Counted from the first letter of the stretch, positions 24,236-35,800 are shown. The stretch is 64,000 nt of DNA from Chaetoceros tenuissimus (GCA_021927905.1 BLLK01000045.1:2170001-2234000), one strand, 5' to 3'. The notes: a model not told the origin generated them from the sequence alone. Numbers and translations: made by a program.

Positions 24236-25078
24236 CTAAGCAACTTGTTCAACTTCAGTTGGAACAGTTGCACCCAAATTTGCATCGTCCATATCCTGCA
24301 TATCAATTGCAGTGATCCCTTGTTTTTCAGTATAGTTTTCATAACCCTTGATACGTCTCTGCATCATAATTGCCTCCTGCTGAAATGCTTGCAAGTCACT
24401 CGTTTCATCCTCGCATTTCTGTTGTAGTAAACGTTGAATCTTGAATAAGAATTCCAAATCATTACTGTTGTCATTTTCCTCGAGAAAAGCTTTGACTTCC
24501 TGCTTTCGCAAATCAGATAGATCTTCAGCAGCATTCATAGAGTCGGTAGGATCGACATAAGTCTGACGTTTGGCAATCTTTTCTCTCCGAACACGAACTG
24601 CTTCTTTTGCAGCTCGCAATTGATTGTTGCGATTCGCGTCATCCTTGGCCATTTTGTTCTTGAGAGAGTTCATTTTATCTCTCTTTGCCACAAGTTCTGC
24701 GTGTTGAAATTTCACCTGGGATGTACAGGAGGGATAGAAGTTAGCGTTTACCAAGGTATCACACAATGCAATGAAAAATGACACAAGTCTCACCTCACGA
24801 CTCAAGCGTTCAACTTCCGCATTCAAAGCTGTGATATCATTCTGACGCTTCTGCTTCGTATCCACCGATTCAATCTCGTCATACTTTTGCTGCAGAGATT
24901 TGTTTCGCTGCTCTGCTGCTTCTCTCTCTTCTTTTGCAAGACGGTATCGCTCGAGAGCAAGTTCCTTGCTTCGATGTAGTTCATCTCGTTCTCTACGCAG
25001 GACAGAAAGAGCTCCATGAAGCTTGTCGACGATTGCTTCACGGGGAGGTTCTCCAGATTGACTCGATACTCTATGCAT
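24236..25078 (-). CDS. coiled-coil protein, unknown family
   Basis: Exons 25078-24794 and 24715-24236 join in phase 0 (GTGAGA donor, CCCAG acceptor) to give about 254 residues. Nearly the whole chain is charged helix: residues 20-95 and 100-150 look like coiled coils (for example RERDELHRSKELALERYRLAKEE), then an acidic stretch and a second helix (FLFKIQRLLQQK). The C-terminus is acidic. This composition is seen in flagellar, IFT-accessory and centrosomal proteins, but no family signature is visible. If the intron is not removed the frame still runs through, giving the longer 280-residue version. Confidence 0.65.
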   Translation of the reverse strand: MHRVSSQSGEPPREAIVDKLHGALSVLRRERDELHRSKELALERYRLAKEEREAAEQRNKSLQQKYDEIESVDTKQKRQNDITALNAEVERLSREVRLVSFFIALCDTLVNANFYPSCTSQVKFQHAELVAKRDKMNSLKNKMAKDDANRNNQLRAAKEAVRVRREKIAKRQTYVDPTDSMNAAEDLSDLRKQEVKAFLEENDNSNDLEFLFKIQRLLQQKCEDETSDLQAFQQEAIMMQRRIKGYENYTEKQGITAIDMQDMDDANLGATVPTEVEQVA

Positions 25079-25477
25079 GATAAAATGAGATGGGGACTTG
25101 AGATCAGAGTAGTTGTTGGTGTTTTGAAGTAGACAGTCTGGCGCTGAAAAAGAAATGAAAAATGAAATTGAATTGATGCTTCCACCAAGCTTGCTTCTAA
25201 TAGAGAGACAGCTGCAAGAAAGACGACCGACGGCGACTTTTCTGGCTAGCTTTGTAATAAATAGCTAGACTACAAAAGATCTGCTTTTGAGCACCTTCAA
25301 CACGATTTTGACGCTTCTCATCGCACGTACGTACACACTCTCCAAAACAAAGAGGAACAGTTCAAAACATAAAATAAAACCTTGATCTTGATTCTTCAAT
25401 ACGATATCTACCGTATAATAAAACTTTCTTGTTGAAAGCATAACATTCTCAAATTTTGTAGCTTCAAGTGATTGAAA
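25079..25477. promoter_or_regulatory. divergent upstream region
   Basis: 399 nt between the coiled-coil gene (minus) and the peroxiredoxin gene (plus), which must carry both promoters. No clear motif. Confidence 0.4.
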
Positions 25478-26182
25478 ATGATGGCATTCCAAAGAAAGAA
25501 TTCAGCAGTTTACACAGCATCAGTGATGCTCATCTCCTTTCTCATTCATTGCAGAATGACAGTGTTGGGATTTTCAATGTCAATGTCAACATCTCAAGAA
25601 CATCTTGCAAGAAGATCTTTTATTGGTTCTATGGGTGCAACAGCTGCAGGTTTATGTGGCATGTCTTGTACACCAAAAATTGCAAATGCAGCAACTTCAG
25701 GCGCAACTGCCTCTGTGGGTGTCAAAGCTCCATCCTTTGAACTTGCAAATAGTAAAGGAGGAATGACTTCTCTTGAATCACTTCTCCAGGATAAAAAATA
25801 TACTATCCTTTATTTCTATCCCGGAGCCTTTAGTAAAGGATGTACACTTGAATCAATTGCGTTTCAACGCGATGTTGAAAAGTACAAAGCTCTTAATGCA
25901 CAGATTGTTGGAATTTCAGTGGATAGTGTAGAAAAGAATGCTCAATTTTGTGCTGAAGAGAAACTAGACTTTTTCATGCTTAGTGATAAAGGTGGAAAAG
26001 TATCAAAACTTTATGGTTCGGCTCTAAGTATTCCTGGCTTTGGTACTTTCTCCAATAGACAGACATATATAATCGCTCCCACTGGTGAATTGAAATGGGT
26101 CTTTACTGATGTCGAAAGCCATGTCACCCGACACTCAGATGAAGTATTAGAAAAGTTAGAAGAAATTCAGAAGGAAGCATAG
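25478..26182 (+). CDS. PrxQ/BCP-type peroxiredoxin with plastid and Tat-type leader
   Basis: Single exon, 234 residues from ATG 25478 (a second ATG follows at once). The first 30 residues are hydrophobic (a signal peptide), followed by ARRSFIGSMG, a hydrophobic stretch and IANAA. That is a twin-arginine signal with an A-x-A cleavage site, as used for import into the thylakoid lumen. The mature domain (about 85-234) has FYPGAFSKGCTLES with the peroxidatic Cys in GCT, then VGISVDS and FFMLSD, typical of the PrxQ/BCP group that reduces hydrogen peroxide and lipid peroxides. In most PrxQ the resolving Cys is five residues after the peroxidatic Cys; here that position is Ile. The other mature Cys, AQFCAEEK, is far away in sequence. 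Likely 1-Cys or atypical resolution. Confidence 0.85.
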   Translation: MMAFQRKNSAVYTASVMLISFLIHCRMTVLGFSMSMSTSQEHLARRSFIGSMGATAAGLCGMSCTPKIANAATSGATASVGVKAPSFELANSKGGMTSLESLLQDKKYTILYFYPGAFSKGCTLESIAFQRDVEKYKALNAQIVGISVDSVEKNAQFCAEEKLDFFMLSDKGGKVSKLYGSALSIPGFGTFSNRQTYIIAPTGELKWVFTDVESHVTRHSDEVLEKLEEIQKEA

Positions 26183-26274
26183 AGATGTACGTCTATTCAT
26201 TTTTCAGTACTATACATTTATAATTTACTTTGTATAAAATAGCCGCGATATCAGTGTTATCGTGTAGTTTGATC

Positions 26275-26952
26275 TCACCATTCATTGTCATGAACAGAAT
26301 TATTCTCATTTCTCATGGTAACTTTATTTCCTTCTGTTGCTTTTTCACTCAAAGACATTTCCGACATTGCTGATGAAGGCTTACTTATATTTTCATTCAT
26401 AACCTTTTTCAAAGTAAAGTTGGGCAATTTTGATTGAACTAATATCGTCTTGAATTTGGCCCTCAGTCGTTGCATTTTTTGTGCAATATCTATGGATGAA
26501 GACACAGGTTCCACCTCATTTTGATTCATATCTTGCGATTTATCTTCATCATCATTGGATGACGATTCAACCTTATGATCTTGATTTGAGGAACAGAACA
26601 AATCATCCGGACTTGGGAAAAACTCAATTTGTTTCAAAAAATCTTGGATTCTTTGAATTCGTTTTTGTATTTTTTCAAATGAATTCTGAGACATCTCTCT
26701 ATTATTCTTATTTTCAACAGGTGTGCATTGAGAATTTTCGTTCGCGCTAATGCTGAGAAGATCATCCAAGATAGAAACCGAAATAGCTCGCATATACCCT
26801 AACTCAACTCCAATTTCAAGTGCTTTGACTTTTCCAAGATGATAACCATCGTTGTAACCAGCTTTAAGCCCATCATTTCGTCCTTCTCTCTTTCCTTTTT
26901 GAATAGCTTCTTCAAAAGGATTGAGAAGAATACTGTCCCAATCATCGTCCAT
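26275..26952 (-). CDS. LTO1/Yae1-domain protein
   Basis: 225 residues in one exon. Residues about 10-60 contain glycine at four-residue spacing: EEAIQKGKREGRNDGLKAGY, then NDGYHLGKVKALEIGVELGY. This repeated GxxxG pattern is the essential domain of Yae1/LTO1. In yeast and human cells the Yae1-LTO1 pair bridges the cytosolic iron-sulfur targeting complex to the ribosome-recycling ATPase Rli1/ABCE1. The remaining 160 residues are polar and probably disordered. LTO1 usually ends in Trp, recognised by the CIA targeting complex; this protein ends NEW, so the C-terminal Trp is present, which strengthens the call. Confidence 0.75.
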   Translation of the reverse strand: MDDDWDSILLNPFEEAIQKGKREGRNDGLKAGYNDGYHLGKVKALEIGVELGYMRAISVSILDDLLSISANENSQCTPVENKNNREMSQNSFEKIQKRIQRIQDFLKQIEFFPSPDDLFCSSNQDHKVESSSNDDEDKSQDMNQNEVEPVSSSIDIAQKMQRLRAKFKTILVQSKLPNFTLKKVMNENISKPSSAMSEMSLSEKATEGNKVTMRNENNSVHDNEW

Positions 26953-27905
26953 TGTTCAATTTACATATATTTGAGAATATTTCTCTTCTTTTCTCAATAA
27001 AAGCTGATGATTCTCAATAAAAGCTGATGATTTGATAACACCTCATAAGCTTAGACCACACACAATCTTATCAATCTCAAATTGGTAGAGTTATACTACA
27101 AAAACAAGTGTGGTACAAATGAAAAGTAAAAAGTTCAAACTGTGCAAAACCAGTGATACTGTCCACCACCAGCAAAATGTGTCCTTGATATAAGGCTAGT
27201 GTACTATTTTAACTGGCATGAAGATATATTCGCGCCTTTTTCTCTTTCCTCTTACCTCTTTCCTTCTCTTTCTCCTTTTCCCAGAGTTACTTCTTACTTG
27301 CTTGTCTCCCAACAATCCACTGCTCTTCCTTTGTGGTTGCACGAGAAAGGCTTGTATCAACCTATTGTGTGAAGGTACGATCCTTACGCTGTAATGACCA
27401 TGAACGGACTATGCTTGAATATGAAATAGATCTTTGTATTTAATTACTTGCATTTTGGAGTTGGGGGTGAATGTGGAAAGAGGATAGAGAGTAGATGGGT
27501 TGAGATCACTTGAAATGAATAGCTGATACAATACACAACATAGAGGCAATCAAAGAAGTAGACTGAGAAAGCAATATTGGACACCAAATAATAGAGGTGC
27601 GGTAAAGGTGGACATAGAAAAATTGAAACTGGCACAAATAAAGGATAGATGAAATGCTTTAAGTGTTGGTATCATCAGAGTGCTCATGAAATCAGAAAAC
27701 TTGATCGATTGTGTACTTTAGACGGGCAGCATATGAGAGTGGGTAACACCGAGCCAACATACGGAGAACGTTAACTGAAAGAATATACACGTGAAATACA
27801 AAGATTCATAGATCTATTCCTGCATGAGTTCATTTGTTTTTATGCTGAAGACATGAAATCTAACTTTCTTTTCATTTCACAGAACAATCGATCCAATTTC
27901 CAAAT
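26953..27905. promoter_or_regulatory. long divergent upstream region of LTO1 and RPL18A
   Basis: 953 nt. It contains a 20-nt tandem repeat near the LTO1 start, a long pyrimidine tract at about 27233-27283 that may mark the RPL18A promoter, and a likely leader intron: a GTACGA donor at about 27375 and a CACAG acceptor ending at 27882, 23 nt before the RPL18A ATG. The leader intron is inferred. Confidence 0.45.
26991..27030. repeat. 20-nt perfect tandem duplication
   Basis: The unit TTCTCAATAAAAGCTGATGA occurs twice without a gap, about 40 nt upstream of the LTO1 start codon. Confidence 0.9.
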
Positions 27906-28457
27906 ATGACTGTTGCAGGAAAGATGAACCAATACCAGGTTGTTGGCCGCAAGGCTGCTACCGAGGAGAACCCAAACCCAGAAGCTTACCGTATGGTACT
28001 CTTCGCTCCAAACGCAGTTATTGCTAAGTCCAAGTTCTGGTACTACATGCACCAGTTCCGTAAGATGAAGAAGACCACTGGAGAGATCCTCGACTGTGTA
28101 GAAATTGTAGAGAAGAACGCACGCACAGTAAAGAACTACGGAATTTGGCTTCGTTACCAATCTCGTTCCGGAACCCACAATATGTACCGTGAATACCGTG
28201 ACTTGACCCTCACTGGAGCTGTAACCCAACTCTACAACGAAATGGCTGGAAGACACCGCACTCGTCCACGTTCCATCCAGATCATCCGTACTGCTACTGT
28301 CAAGGCTGCTGACCTCAGACGTGACAACGGAATGCAGTATGCTAAGAAGAATGTTAAGTTCCCTCTTCCACACCGTGTATCAAGTGCTAAGAGAGGAATG
28401 AAGGCACTCTCCTCCAAGACTTTCACCACCGTTAGACCAACTACTTTCTTCGGTTAA
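27906..28457 (+). CDS. RPL18A: 60S ribosomal protein eL20 (L18a)
   Basis: Single coding exon, 183 residues, about the usual length of 175-185. Diagnostic stretches are VVGRKAA, AYRMVLFAPNAVIAKSKFW, KNYGIWLRYQSRSGTHNMYR and the basic C-terminal half. eL20 is a structural protein of the large cytosolic ribosomal subunit near the central protuberance. Codon use differs from neighbouring genes: C-ending codons (AAG, AAC, TAC, CGT, ATC) dominate, as expected for a highly expressed gene. The 5' UTR probably carries an intron. The short distance from the leader acceptor to the ATG supports the chosen start. Confidence 0.95.
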   Translation: MTVAGKMNQYQVVGRKAATEENPNPEAYRMVLFAPNAVIAKSKFWYYMHQFRKMKKTTGEILDCVEIVEKNARTVKNYGIWLRYQSRSGTHNMYREYRDLTLTGAVTQLYNEMAGRHRTRPRSIQIIRTATVKAADLRRDNGMQYAKKNVKFPLPHRVSSAKRGMKALSSKTFTTVRPTTFFG

Positions 28458-29298
28458 GGTGCAGGTATGGAGATGGTTACTATTATGGCATTAATTTCCC
28501 GCTGTGATATTTGAAGATGTTAATGTATTAGTAATAGAGCCTGGCCCAGACTAAAGAAAATAAAAAAAAGGAAATTGAATGTGTTTTTTGTTGTTTAGTA
28601 CTATATTATTTTGATAATATTGCTAACGAGCAATATCGTATATGAAACAAAAATATTGAGGAATTGATATCTGCTACCATGATGATCTCACTCAAGAGAA
28701 AGCATGCATTCTTTCCTTTCGTTAATCAAGAAGATTTTGTCCAATGGTGTGCAGAAACTATTAGAGCCATGCATGTTGTAAATGATGATTGATCAAAAAA
28801 ATTAAACAAGCTGCTACTCAACTCTAGCCTAGCATTGAAATTATTGATAAAAACTATGAAAGAGATATTTGTATTTTCTTGTGAAAACATGAGGAAATCA
28901 AAAATTGGTGTACGGTAGAAAAAAAGGTATAGGCATTTTCCACCTACGGTAGAGGGGACCATAACCTGGACTTTTTAAAACTAAGCGTCTGTCATAGTAA
29001 GGGACTGTCTAGGAACCATCCAAAATCGGTGAAGTGTTTTTGGCATCACCACCCACCACCACATGCGTTTTAGAGAACAACAACGCATCAGTTTACACTA
29101 TTACAAACTTTCTTAAAGTAGTATTGTACTATCTCTTGACTAGTCTGATACCATTAGCTTGTATATACTTTGTAATAACAAACAACTATATATCCAAGGA
29201 TTTCGTAAAGAAGTTATTGTATAGGACGCACGAGTTACCCATATTCAATTGCGTTAAGGAAAAATCTCCGAACAAACAGAAATTTTGAAATTATCATT
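28458..29298. other. intergenic region
   Basis: 841 nt between two plus-strand genes, holding the RPL18A 3' UTR and the promoter and leader of the helicase gene. Small open frames here have no coding character. No tRNA or repeat was recognised. Confidence 0.45.
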
Positions 29299-31884
29299 AT
29301 GACAAGATCAAAGAATACAAGAAAAATATCGAATATGACTCTATTAGCTCTTGCACTTGCATCTTCGAAGAGAGCTCAGCCAGCATTTGTCAGGGCTTTT
29401 ACTCAGTCTGGATTGAGGACTCCATCTTCATCAATGGGATTGGCTTCAAATATTCTTTTGCAGAATGAACAGAATAGAAATACAAATCAAGAAACAAAGT
29501 CACCATTTTGCCTTCAACAATTTAGACTATCTTCCTCAAAGGTAGCAGCAACTGTGGAGGATGATTTGGACTCTGCTCTTGATGAAATTCTTGGATCTGC
29601 TTTCAAAGAGGCTGGAGATGACGAGTCTGAAGCAGTAGTTGAGCAGAAAAGTGAAGAAGGAGATGTTGCTGTAGACTTTACAGATGACAAGTTTTTATCT
29701 ACTTCAAATCCTTACTGGACTAATGCAGGAATGGACCAGCGAGTAATTGATGTTCTATCTGGAAAGGGAATCACGAAATTCACTGAAGTACAAGGAAAAG
29801 CATTCGAGCCTGCACTCGCTGGACGTGATATGATCGGAAGATCTAGAACAGGAACAGGAAAAACAATCGCCTTTGGACTTCCATCTGTTCACAGACTTGC
29901 AAAGCTTGCAGAACAGAAGGGCAATGTAGACGAGCGTGGAAGAAGAAAAAGAGGAAGGAAAGTTGGTATGATTGTTCTTTGTCCAACCAGAGAGTTGGCG
30001 AGACAGGTGAATGATGAGATCTCTCAAATCGCAAAACCATTCAATCTCTACACCACTGTTTTCCATGGAGGAGTTTCTTACGATCCACAGGTATGTGCTT
30101 AACATTCATGAAAGAATTTCCAACTTTAATATCGACTCACCTTGAACTCACCTTTTATTTTATTTTAGGCTCGTGCTTTATACAATGGAGTTGATATTTT
30201 GATTGGAACACCTGGTCGTATTATGGATCACATTAATCGTGGTAATCTTGATCTTACTGAGTGTGATATCGCTGTTCTTGACGAAGCTGACGAAATGTTG
30301 AACATGGGTTTTGCGGAGGATGTTGAAGTAATTCTTGATGGAGTAGGATCTAATAATGACCAAAAGACTCAGTGTCTTCTTTTTTCAGCAACCACGCCAT
30401 CATGGGTGAAGGAGATTGGACGCAACTATCAGACTGATGTTCTATCAATTGATGCAACAACCGACAATCAAGCTCGCACAGCTACTACTGTTAGGCATAT
30501 GGCAATTCAAGTTCCACCAGGACCACACTCGAAGAAGGCAATCCTGGAAGATATTATTGCAGTTGAAATCTCAAAGGACATTGATGATAGCGCACTCACT
30601 AGTAATGGTGATGAAGAGGATGAATTTGCAGATAATCCTATCGCAGCAGCAGCTGCAGCAAAGAAGAAGAAGGGAAACAACGCAATGCAACAAAAGATTT
30701 TCGGAAAGACCATAGTTTTTACTGAGACGAAACGTGATGCAGATGAACTAGTGTCTGGAGGAGTATTCAAGAGTCTTACAGCACAGGTGAGTTACTTTAT
30801 TTTCCCTTTTTTCTTTTTCGAGAACATTGGACTAACAACATTTTAAAAGGCACTTCATGGAGACGTTGGACAGAAACAACGTGACGCTACTCTGAATGCG
30901 TTCAGAGCAGGTGCCTTCAATGTATTGGTTGCAACTGATGTAGCTGCGAGAGGTATTGACATTAAGGATGTTGATCTTGTTGTACAATTTTCACCACCAC
31001 GCGAAGTTGATACTTATGTTCATCGTTCTGGAAGAACAGGACGCGCAGGAAGCAAGGGAACTTCTGTTCTCCTTTTCGATCCAAGGCAAGCTCGTGACAT
31101 TGTCAAAATTGAGAGAAGTGTTGGACACGGATTTAAATTTGAACTTGCTGGACCTCCATCTAGTGAAGCAGCTCTCATTGCTGCATCAAAGACATCTGCC
31201 ATTGCTTGTCGTTCTATCCCAGAGGAGACTGCTCAATACTTTAAAGAAGCAGCATCAAAACTTTTGGAATCTGGCGAAGCACCCGAAGATATTGTTGCAA
31301 AATGTCTTGCGGCAATCTCACGCAGAGCTTCTACCATAGAAAGTAGATCATTATTGACCGGTGAGAGTGGATTGGCAACTGTTGAAATGTCCAACTCGAA
31401 AGGAAGAGCTGTTACACCTGGAGATGTCATGTATACTATCTCAAAGCTTTCTAGAATGAGTAAACAAAGTGAAGATCTTGCATTTGACGGCGACGTTGGA
31501 AAAATTAACGCTACCCCTCAAACTGGAGTTGCTGTTTTCGACCTTGGAGTAGAAGATGCGAAAAAGTTAATTGAATTTGCGAAGGACATCGATGCAGGCG
31601 GAGCAGAGTTCAAGATCTTGAAAGAATTGGAATTAGAACGTGACCGAAACTTTGGAAGGATGAACGGTGGACGTGGAGGACGCGGCAGAGGTGGATATGG
31701 AGGAAGAGGAGGCGGACGTGGTGGTCGTGGAAGAGGAAATTACAACTCCTATGAAAGAAGAGGATCATATGGCGGTGGCCGAGGTGGTTACGGTCGAGGT
31801 GGTGGATACAGAAACAAAAGCTATCACGATAATAGAAGTCGAGGAGGATACAGACAAGAAGGAGGTGGAGACGATAGTTGGTAA
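29299..31884 (+). CDS. DEAD-box RNA helicase, DDX21/RH3 type, with GUCT domain and RGG tail
   Basis: Exons 29299-30090, 30169-30786 and 30850-31884 give 814 residues. The first 50 residues are basic and hydrophobic with VRAFTQ, suggesting organelle import (plastid or mitochondrion). Helicase motifs occur in order: RSRTGTGKT (motif I, about 181), PTRELARQV, GTPGRIMD, VLDEADEM (II, about 302), FSATTPSWV (III), ATDVAARGIDIKDVDLVVQF (V) and HRSGRTGRAG (VI). A GUCT-like region follows (about 574-660), and the last 75 residues are Arg/Gly repeats (GGRGGRGRGG, GYGGRGGG). This order matches DDX21/Gu and plant plastid RH3, which act in rRNA processing, ribosome assembly and group II intron splicing. 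An Ala/Lys insertion (AAAAAAKKKKGN) sits before motif IV. Confidence 0.92.
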
Positions 31885-32155
31885 ATCAGAGTAGGCAATA
31901 AAAAATCTCTATTAATCGATAGGTTTCAAGATGATTTTCTTCTCAATTTTCAAAGTAATTTTTTGTAAGTAGCTTGCGATCTTTCCAAAGTAGATCGTGT
32001 GCTCCACCGGTAGTACTTCTCATATATATACATATGTATATATAAAGATCCAACATGCTTTCAACATAGCAGTCTTGACAAATACTGTAGTGATGCCTGA
32101 TCATCATATTCTGAAGTCCAAAGACATCCATATACTGCGTAGTAGTATTCGAATC
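31885..32155. other. intergenic region between convergent genes
   Basis: 271 nt of AT-rich sequence including a 22-nt perfect palindrome. Confidence 0.4.
32023..32044. repeat. 22-nt AT-rich perfect palindrome
   Basis: An alternating TA palindrome centred on CATATG, between the 3' ends of the helicase and metallothionein genes. It could extrude a cruciform or form a 3' end hairpin on either strand. No function can be shown. Confidence 0.7.
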
Positions 32156-32423
32156 TTAATCCTCAATACCAGGTTTGTTGCAAACACAGCCCTTTCCACA
32201 ACCACATGAGGTACACTAGGCAAGAAATGAAAAAGTGTGAGATATGATCATGTGATTTTTCAGAAATAAAAATGCACAAAGTAGAATCTACCTTGCAGTA
32301 GGAATTATCACATCCTCCAGTGGATTCAGTCTTGTCTTTTGGCTTGCAACATTTGCAGTTGTCTCCACAAGAGCAATTTCCCTCACAGGCGCAGTTAGCA
32401 TTGGAGCATTCCTTCTTATCCAT
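32156..32423 (-). CDS. metallothionein-like protein, two short exons
   Basis: Exon 1 is 32423-32292 and exon 2 is 32215-32156, joined in phase 0 across a 76-nt intron (GTAGAT donor, CCTAG acceptor). The spliced product has 63 residues with 15 Cys in CxC and CxxC patterns: NCACEGNCSCGDNCKCC in the first part and CTSCGCGKGCVC in the second, separated by a Cys-poor linker. That is the two-cluster design of metallothioneins, which chelate zinc, copper and cadmium in the cytosol. Without splicing, the frame runs on into non-Cys sequence, so exon 2 is needed for the second cluster. Confidence in family is high, exon 2 good. Confidence 0.82.
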
Positions 32424-32874
32424 TTTTGTTGTTTTCTATAAGTAGTACAATTTGGTACAATATGTAAGGTAACTAGGGTAAAGTGGTGTGTTCTCTTTCT
32501 TTCTGTGTGTCTATCGTTGTTCGTTGTGTCATCAAAACATCAAAACTTCAAAGATTGTTTGAAGTGGTGGTGGTGGTTCTGTATCTTCTTGGATAGCTAT
32601 CATCCTAGCCAATATATTTCATGTTGTGGTCTGTCCGAGGTCCGGGAGAGCACCAGCCGCCGCCTCGCCTCCGTCCACCACCTTCACACTACGTACCACA
32701 CAAAAGCAAGGAGTAACCCGATCAGAATACATGAAAAAATATTCCACTATATTAATATTTGGTAGCTGTTGAACAAGAACTTCTTCCAGGAAATAGAGAC
32801 AAGAAATAACGGAGATTACATCTTTATTAATTAGCTTTCTTTTATTAGTTCCTCTACATTTGTGTCGATAGGTC
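32424..32874. promoter_or_regulatory. divergent promoter region with GC-rich island
   Basis: 451 nt between the metallothionein (minus) and amine oxidase (plus) starts. A stretch at about 32626-32690 is much richer in G and C than its surroundings, with CCGCCGCC and GGTCCGGGAG sequences. It could be the bidirectional core promoter. No metal-responsive element consensus (TGCRCNC) was clearly found. Confidence 0.4.
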
Positions 32875-35800
32875 ATGAGCTCAGAGGTGAGAATATTTTA
32901 TTTCTACCTTCTTCTACGGTTTGACTTATTCTAACGTCTTTGTATCACCTCATAAATTCTTGTAAATAATCATTGAAATAGAGGACTTCCAGACGGAAAA
33001 GAGCTGTGCGTACAAATATTGACCAAGTCAATATTGAAGAAACCTTCAACTTTCTTAATAAGGAAGGAGATGTGACGGAAAGTACTTACTACGTCTCAGC
33101 TGAAATTAATCATAAAAAATACTATGGTGTATTAATACCCCAAGATGTCCTTGTTAATGCGTCCGATTTATATTTCGAAAGTGAAGGTAATTCCCTCGCG
33201 ATAAACAGAAGGATAGAAGCTCTTCGATCACCTGAAGCGTCTAAAGATGAAGGAAAAGAACAGCGCGATAATATATCTAAACGACCTTCATTTGATGCTT
33301 CGCGACAAGTACAAAAGTTCAAATATGTCGAACCTACCAAAAATACTACTGGATATCGCCTAATCCTTGCCACTTACGCAAATTTATGGGAAGCATCTGG
33401 GGAGGATATGGACATGTTCATGAAAATTAAAGGTGAGGTCAAAAGCTTCCATGGTTTTGTGGTGTAAGATATTTTCTTCCAAACTCACCATGACTTTTAC
33501 ATTATTATCTTTACAGATGCATGCGAAGTCGGAGGGAATTTTGTAGGAAGGTTTTATTATCAATTCGAGAAAATTCAAAGCACTTTGAAGTTCGCTCAGA
33601 AAGATGATAATGCACAACAACTGTATACATCAATGAGTTTTAGTTCCTTTCTGCTATCTACACCCTTTCCATCTTGGTATCCTCTACGAAATCTCGGAGG
33701 CAAAAGAGCAAAGATTCTAAACCTGCTAAATTTGAAACAAGATGGTAATCAAGTAATCTATGATGCAAATCAAGCACAAATTGACTCCAATATGACAGCA
33801 ACTCAAAGGAAAAACTTTCGAGTTTGCGTAGTTGGCGGAGGTTTAAGTGGACTGGGTTGTTGCCAAGAGCTATTACGTTTATCCAAGCAGAAGAACATCA
33901 AACTCGATGTAGTGTTATACGAAGGGCGAGATAGAATCGGAGGGCGTTGCGCTACAAATTATACATCTTTCAAAACCCCAAGTGGAGATGAATTTCCAGT
34001 CGAGACTGGCGCAGCATTTATCCACGGAGTGACAGGCAATCCAGTTTCCATTCTTGCAATTGCGTCTGGGATTCATTTCCGTAAAGCTAGTGAGCACGTT
34101 AAACTTTTGTCGGGCAACATGAAGCAAGCAAATGAAGTTGAAGATGAAAAGATTTCAAAACTCTTTGATGACATTCTTGATGCTGCAGCGAAGAAAAGTT
34201 GGTTAAGTGACGAATTTGATCCCGAGTCAAGATACCAAAAACAAAGAGCCTTACGCTTTTATGCAAATGGGTTCTCAGTGAAAGAACAGTCAATCAATTT
34301 AGATTCATTGAAAAGCGATGTTGCATCACATAGATTCTCATCAGATTCTTCCGTAAAGAAGTTAATGATGGAGGAGTTGGAACAAATGGGAATTGAGATG
34401 ACTGTATCAGAAAGTAATTTGTTGGAGTGGAATATCAAGCATGCGGAATATTCTTTTGCAGCAAATCTTGATGATCTATCTATGGTGAGTCATCGAAGCA
34501 GCTAAAACTGTAGTCTATGCTTTTTATAAATTGCAGCTGGCCACTCACTTTCTCTATTTTTGTTTCTATTAGAGATATTGGGATGTTGATGAGAAAAATG
34601 CATTCGAAGGCCCACATGTTCAAATGAAAGAAGGTTACTCTAAAGTAGCACAAACTGTCCTGAAGAAGTGTCAAGAAAGTGAAGCTTTTCAACTTCATCT
34701 TAATTCCAGAGTAGAAAAAATTGATTACGATCTCAAATGCTTCTCGAGAGAAAACTCTGACAAGAGTATGATCAGCATTTCGGACACCTGTAAAGTTTCT
34801 ACTTCAAAAAACGAAATGCCATGTGACTTTGCCGTTTGTACTGTCCCCCTGGGAGTATTGAAAAAGGCTGTAGAAAGTAAAGAGAATTCAAACTCCATTC
34901 TCAAGTTTGAGCCACCATTACCATCGGCAAAAGTAGACTCGATTAAACATGTTGGATACGGTTTACTGAACAAAGTGTTTATTCAATTTCCGCACAGCTT
35001 CTGGAGAAAAGATGATACAAAAGAAGCTCTTCGAGCAACGCCATATTTAGGAAATGAAGAATTGCAATTTGGAAACTCTTCTGGTTTGAATCCCCATCAC
35101 TACATGTTCTTCGATGTAGGTTTTGACATTGACAACCCCAAAAGTGAAGATGATCCATGTGTATTACACACACTTATATCCGGTTTGGATGCAGTTGAAA
35201 GCGAAAAGATGTCAGATGAGAACATTGTTCAATCAGTAATGAAAACTCTTCGACACTTATTTTCTGATATCTCAATACCTGAACCTGTAACTTACCATGT
35301 TAGCCGTTGGGGAAACGATACTTTTTCATTTGGGTCTTACAGTTTCTTACCACCGGGATCAAGCGACGAGGATTATAAATCATTGCAAAGTCCAGTTTGC
35401 GCTGATGGTGACTCAATTGAACTAGGGGAACACAATCACACAATGAGACTCTTTTTTGCTGGCGAGCATACCTCTGCAGCCTTTCCATCTCTCACACATG
35501 GCGCATATATCAGCGGTGTCAAGGCCGCACATGAAATTTTTAAGAATTTAAAAAAGAAAAGTGGTTCATCACATGACGGCGAGCAAGAAATCCCTATAAT
35601 TAGATATAGGCAAAACCAGAACCAAGGATCAGATCTCTCTTGTAACTTATGCAAGCGAGTAGGTGGTGATATGGTGGCATTCCAGAGAGATCGAAGGCAC
35701 TATGCACTCGTGCATAGATTATGTATAGAATTCTCTCCAGATGTAAGTTTTGATGGAAGATATTACAAAAATGTCTTTAAGTGTATCAATAGGGGAAATC

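Noticed and set aside
27840-28373. 177-residue antisense frame over RPL18A
   Set aside because: RPL18A on the + strand is unmistakable; the antisense frame comes from its codon bias.
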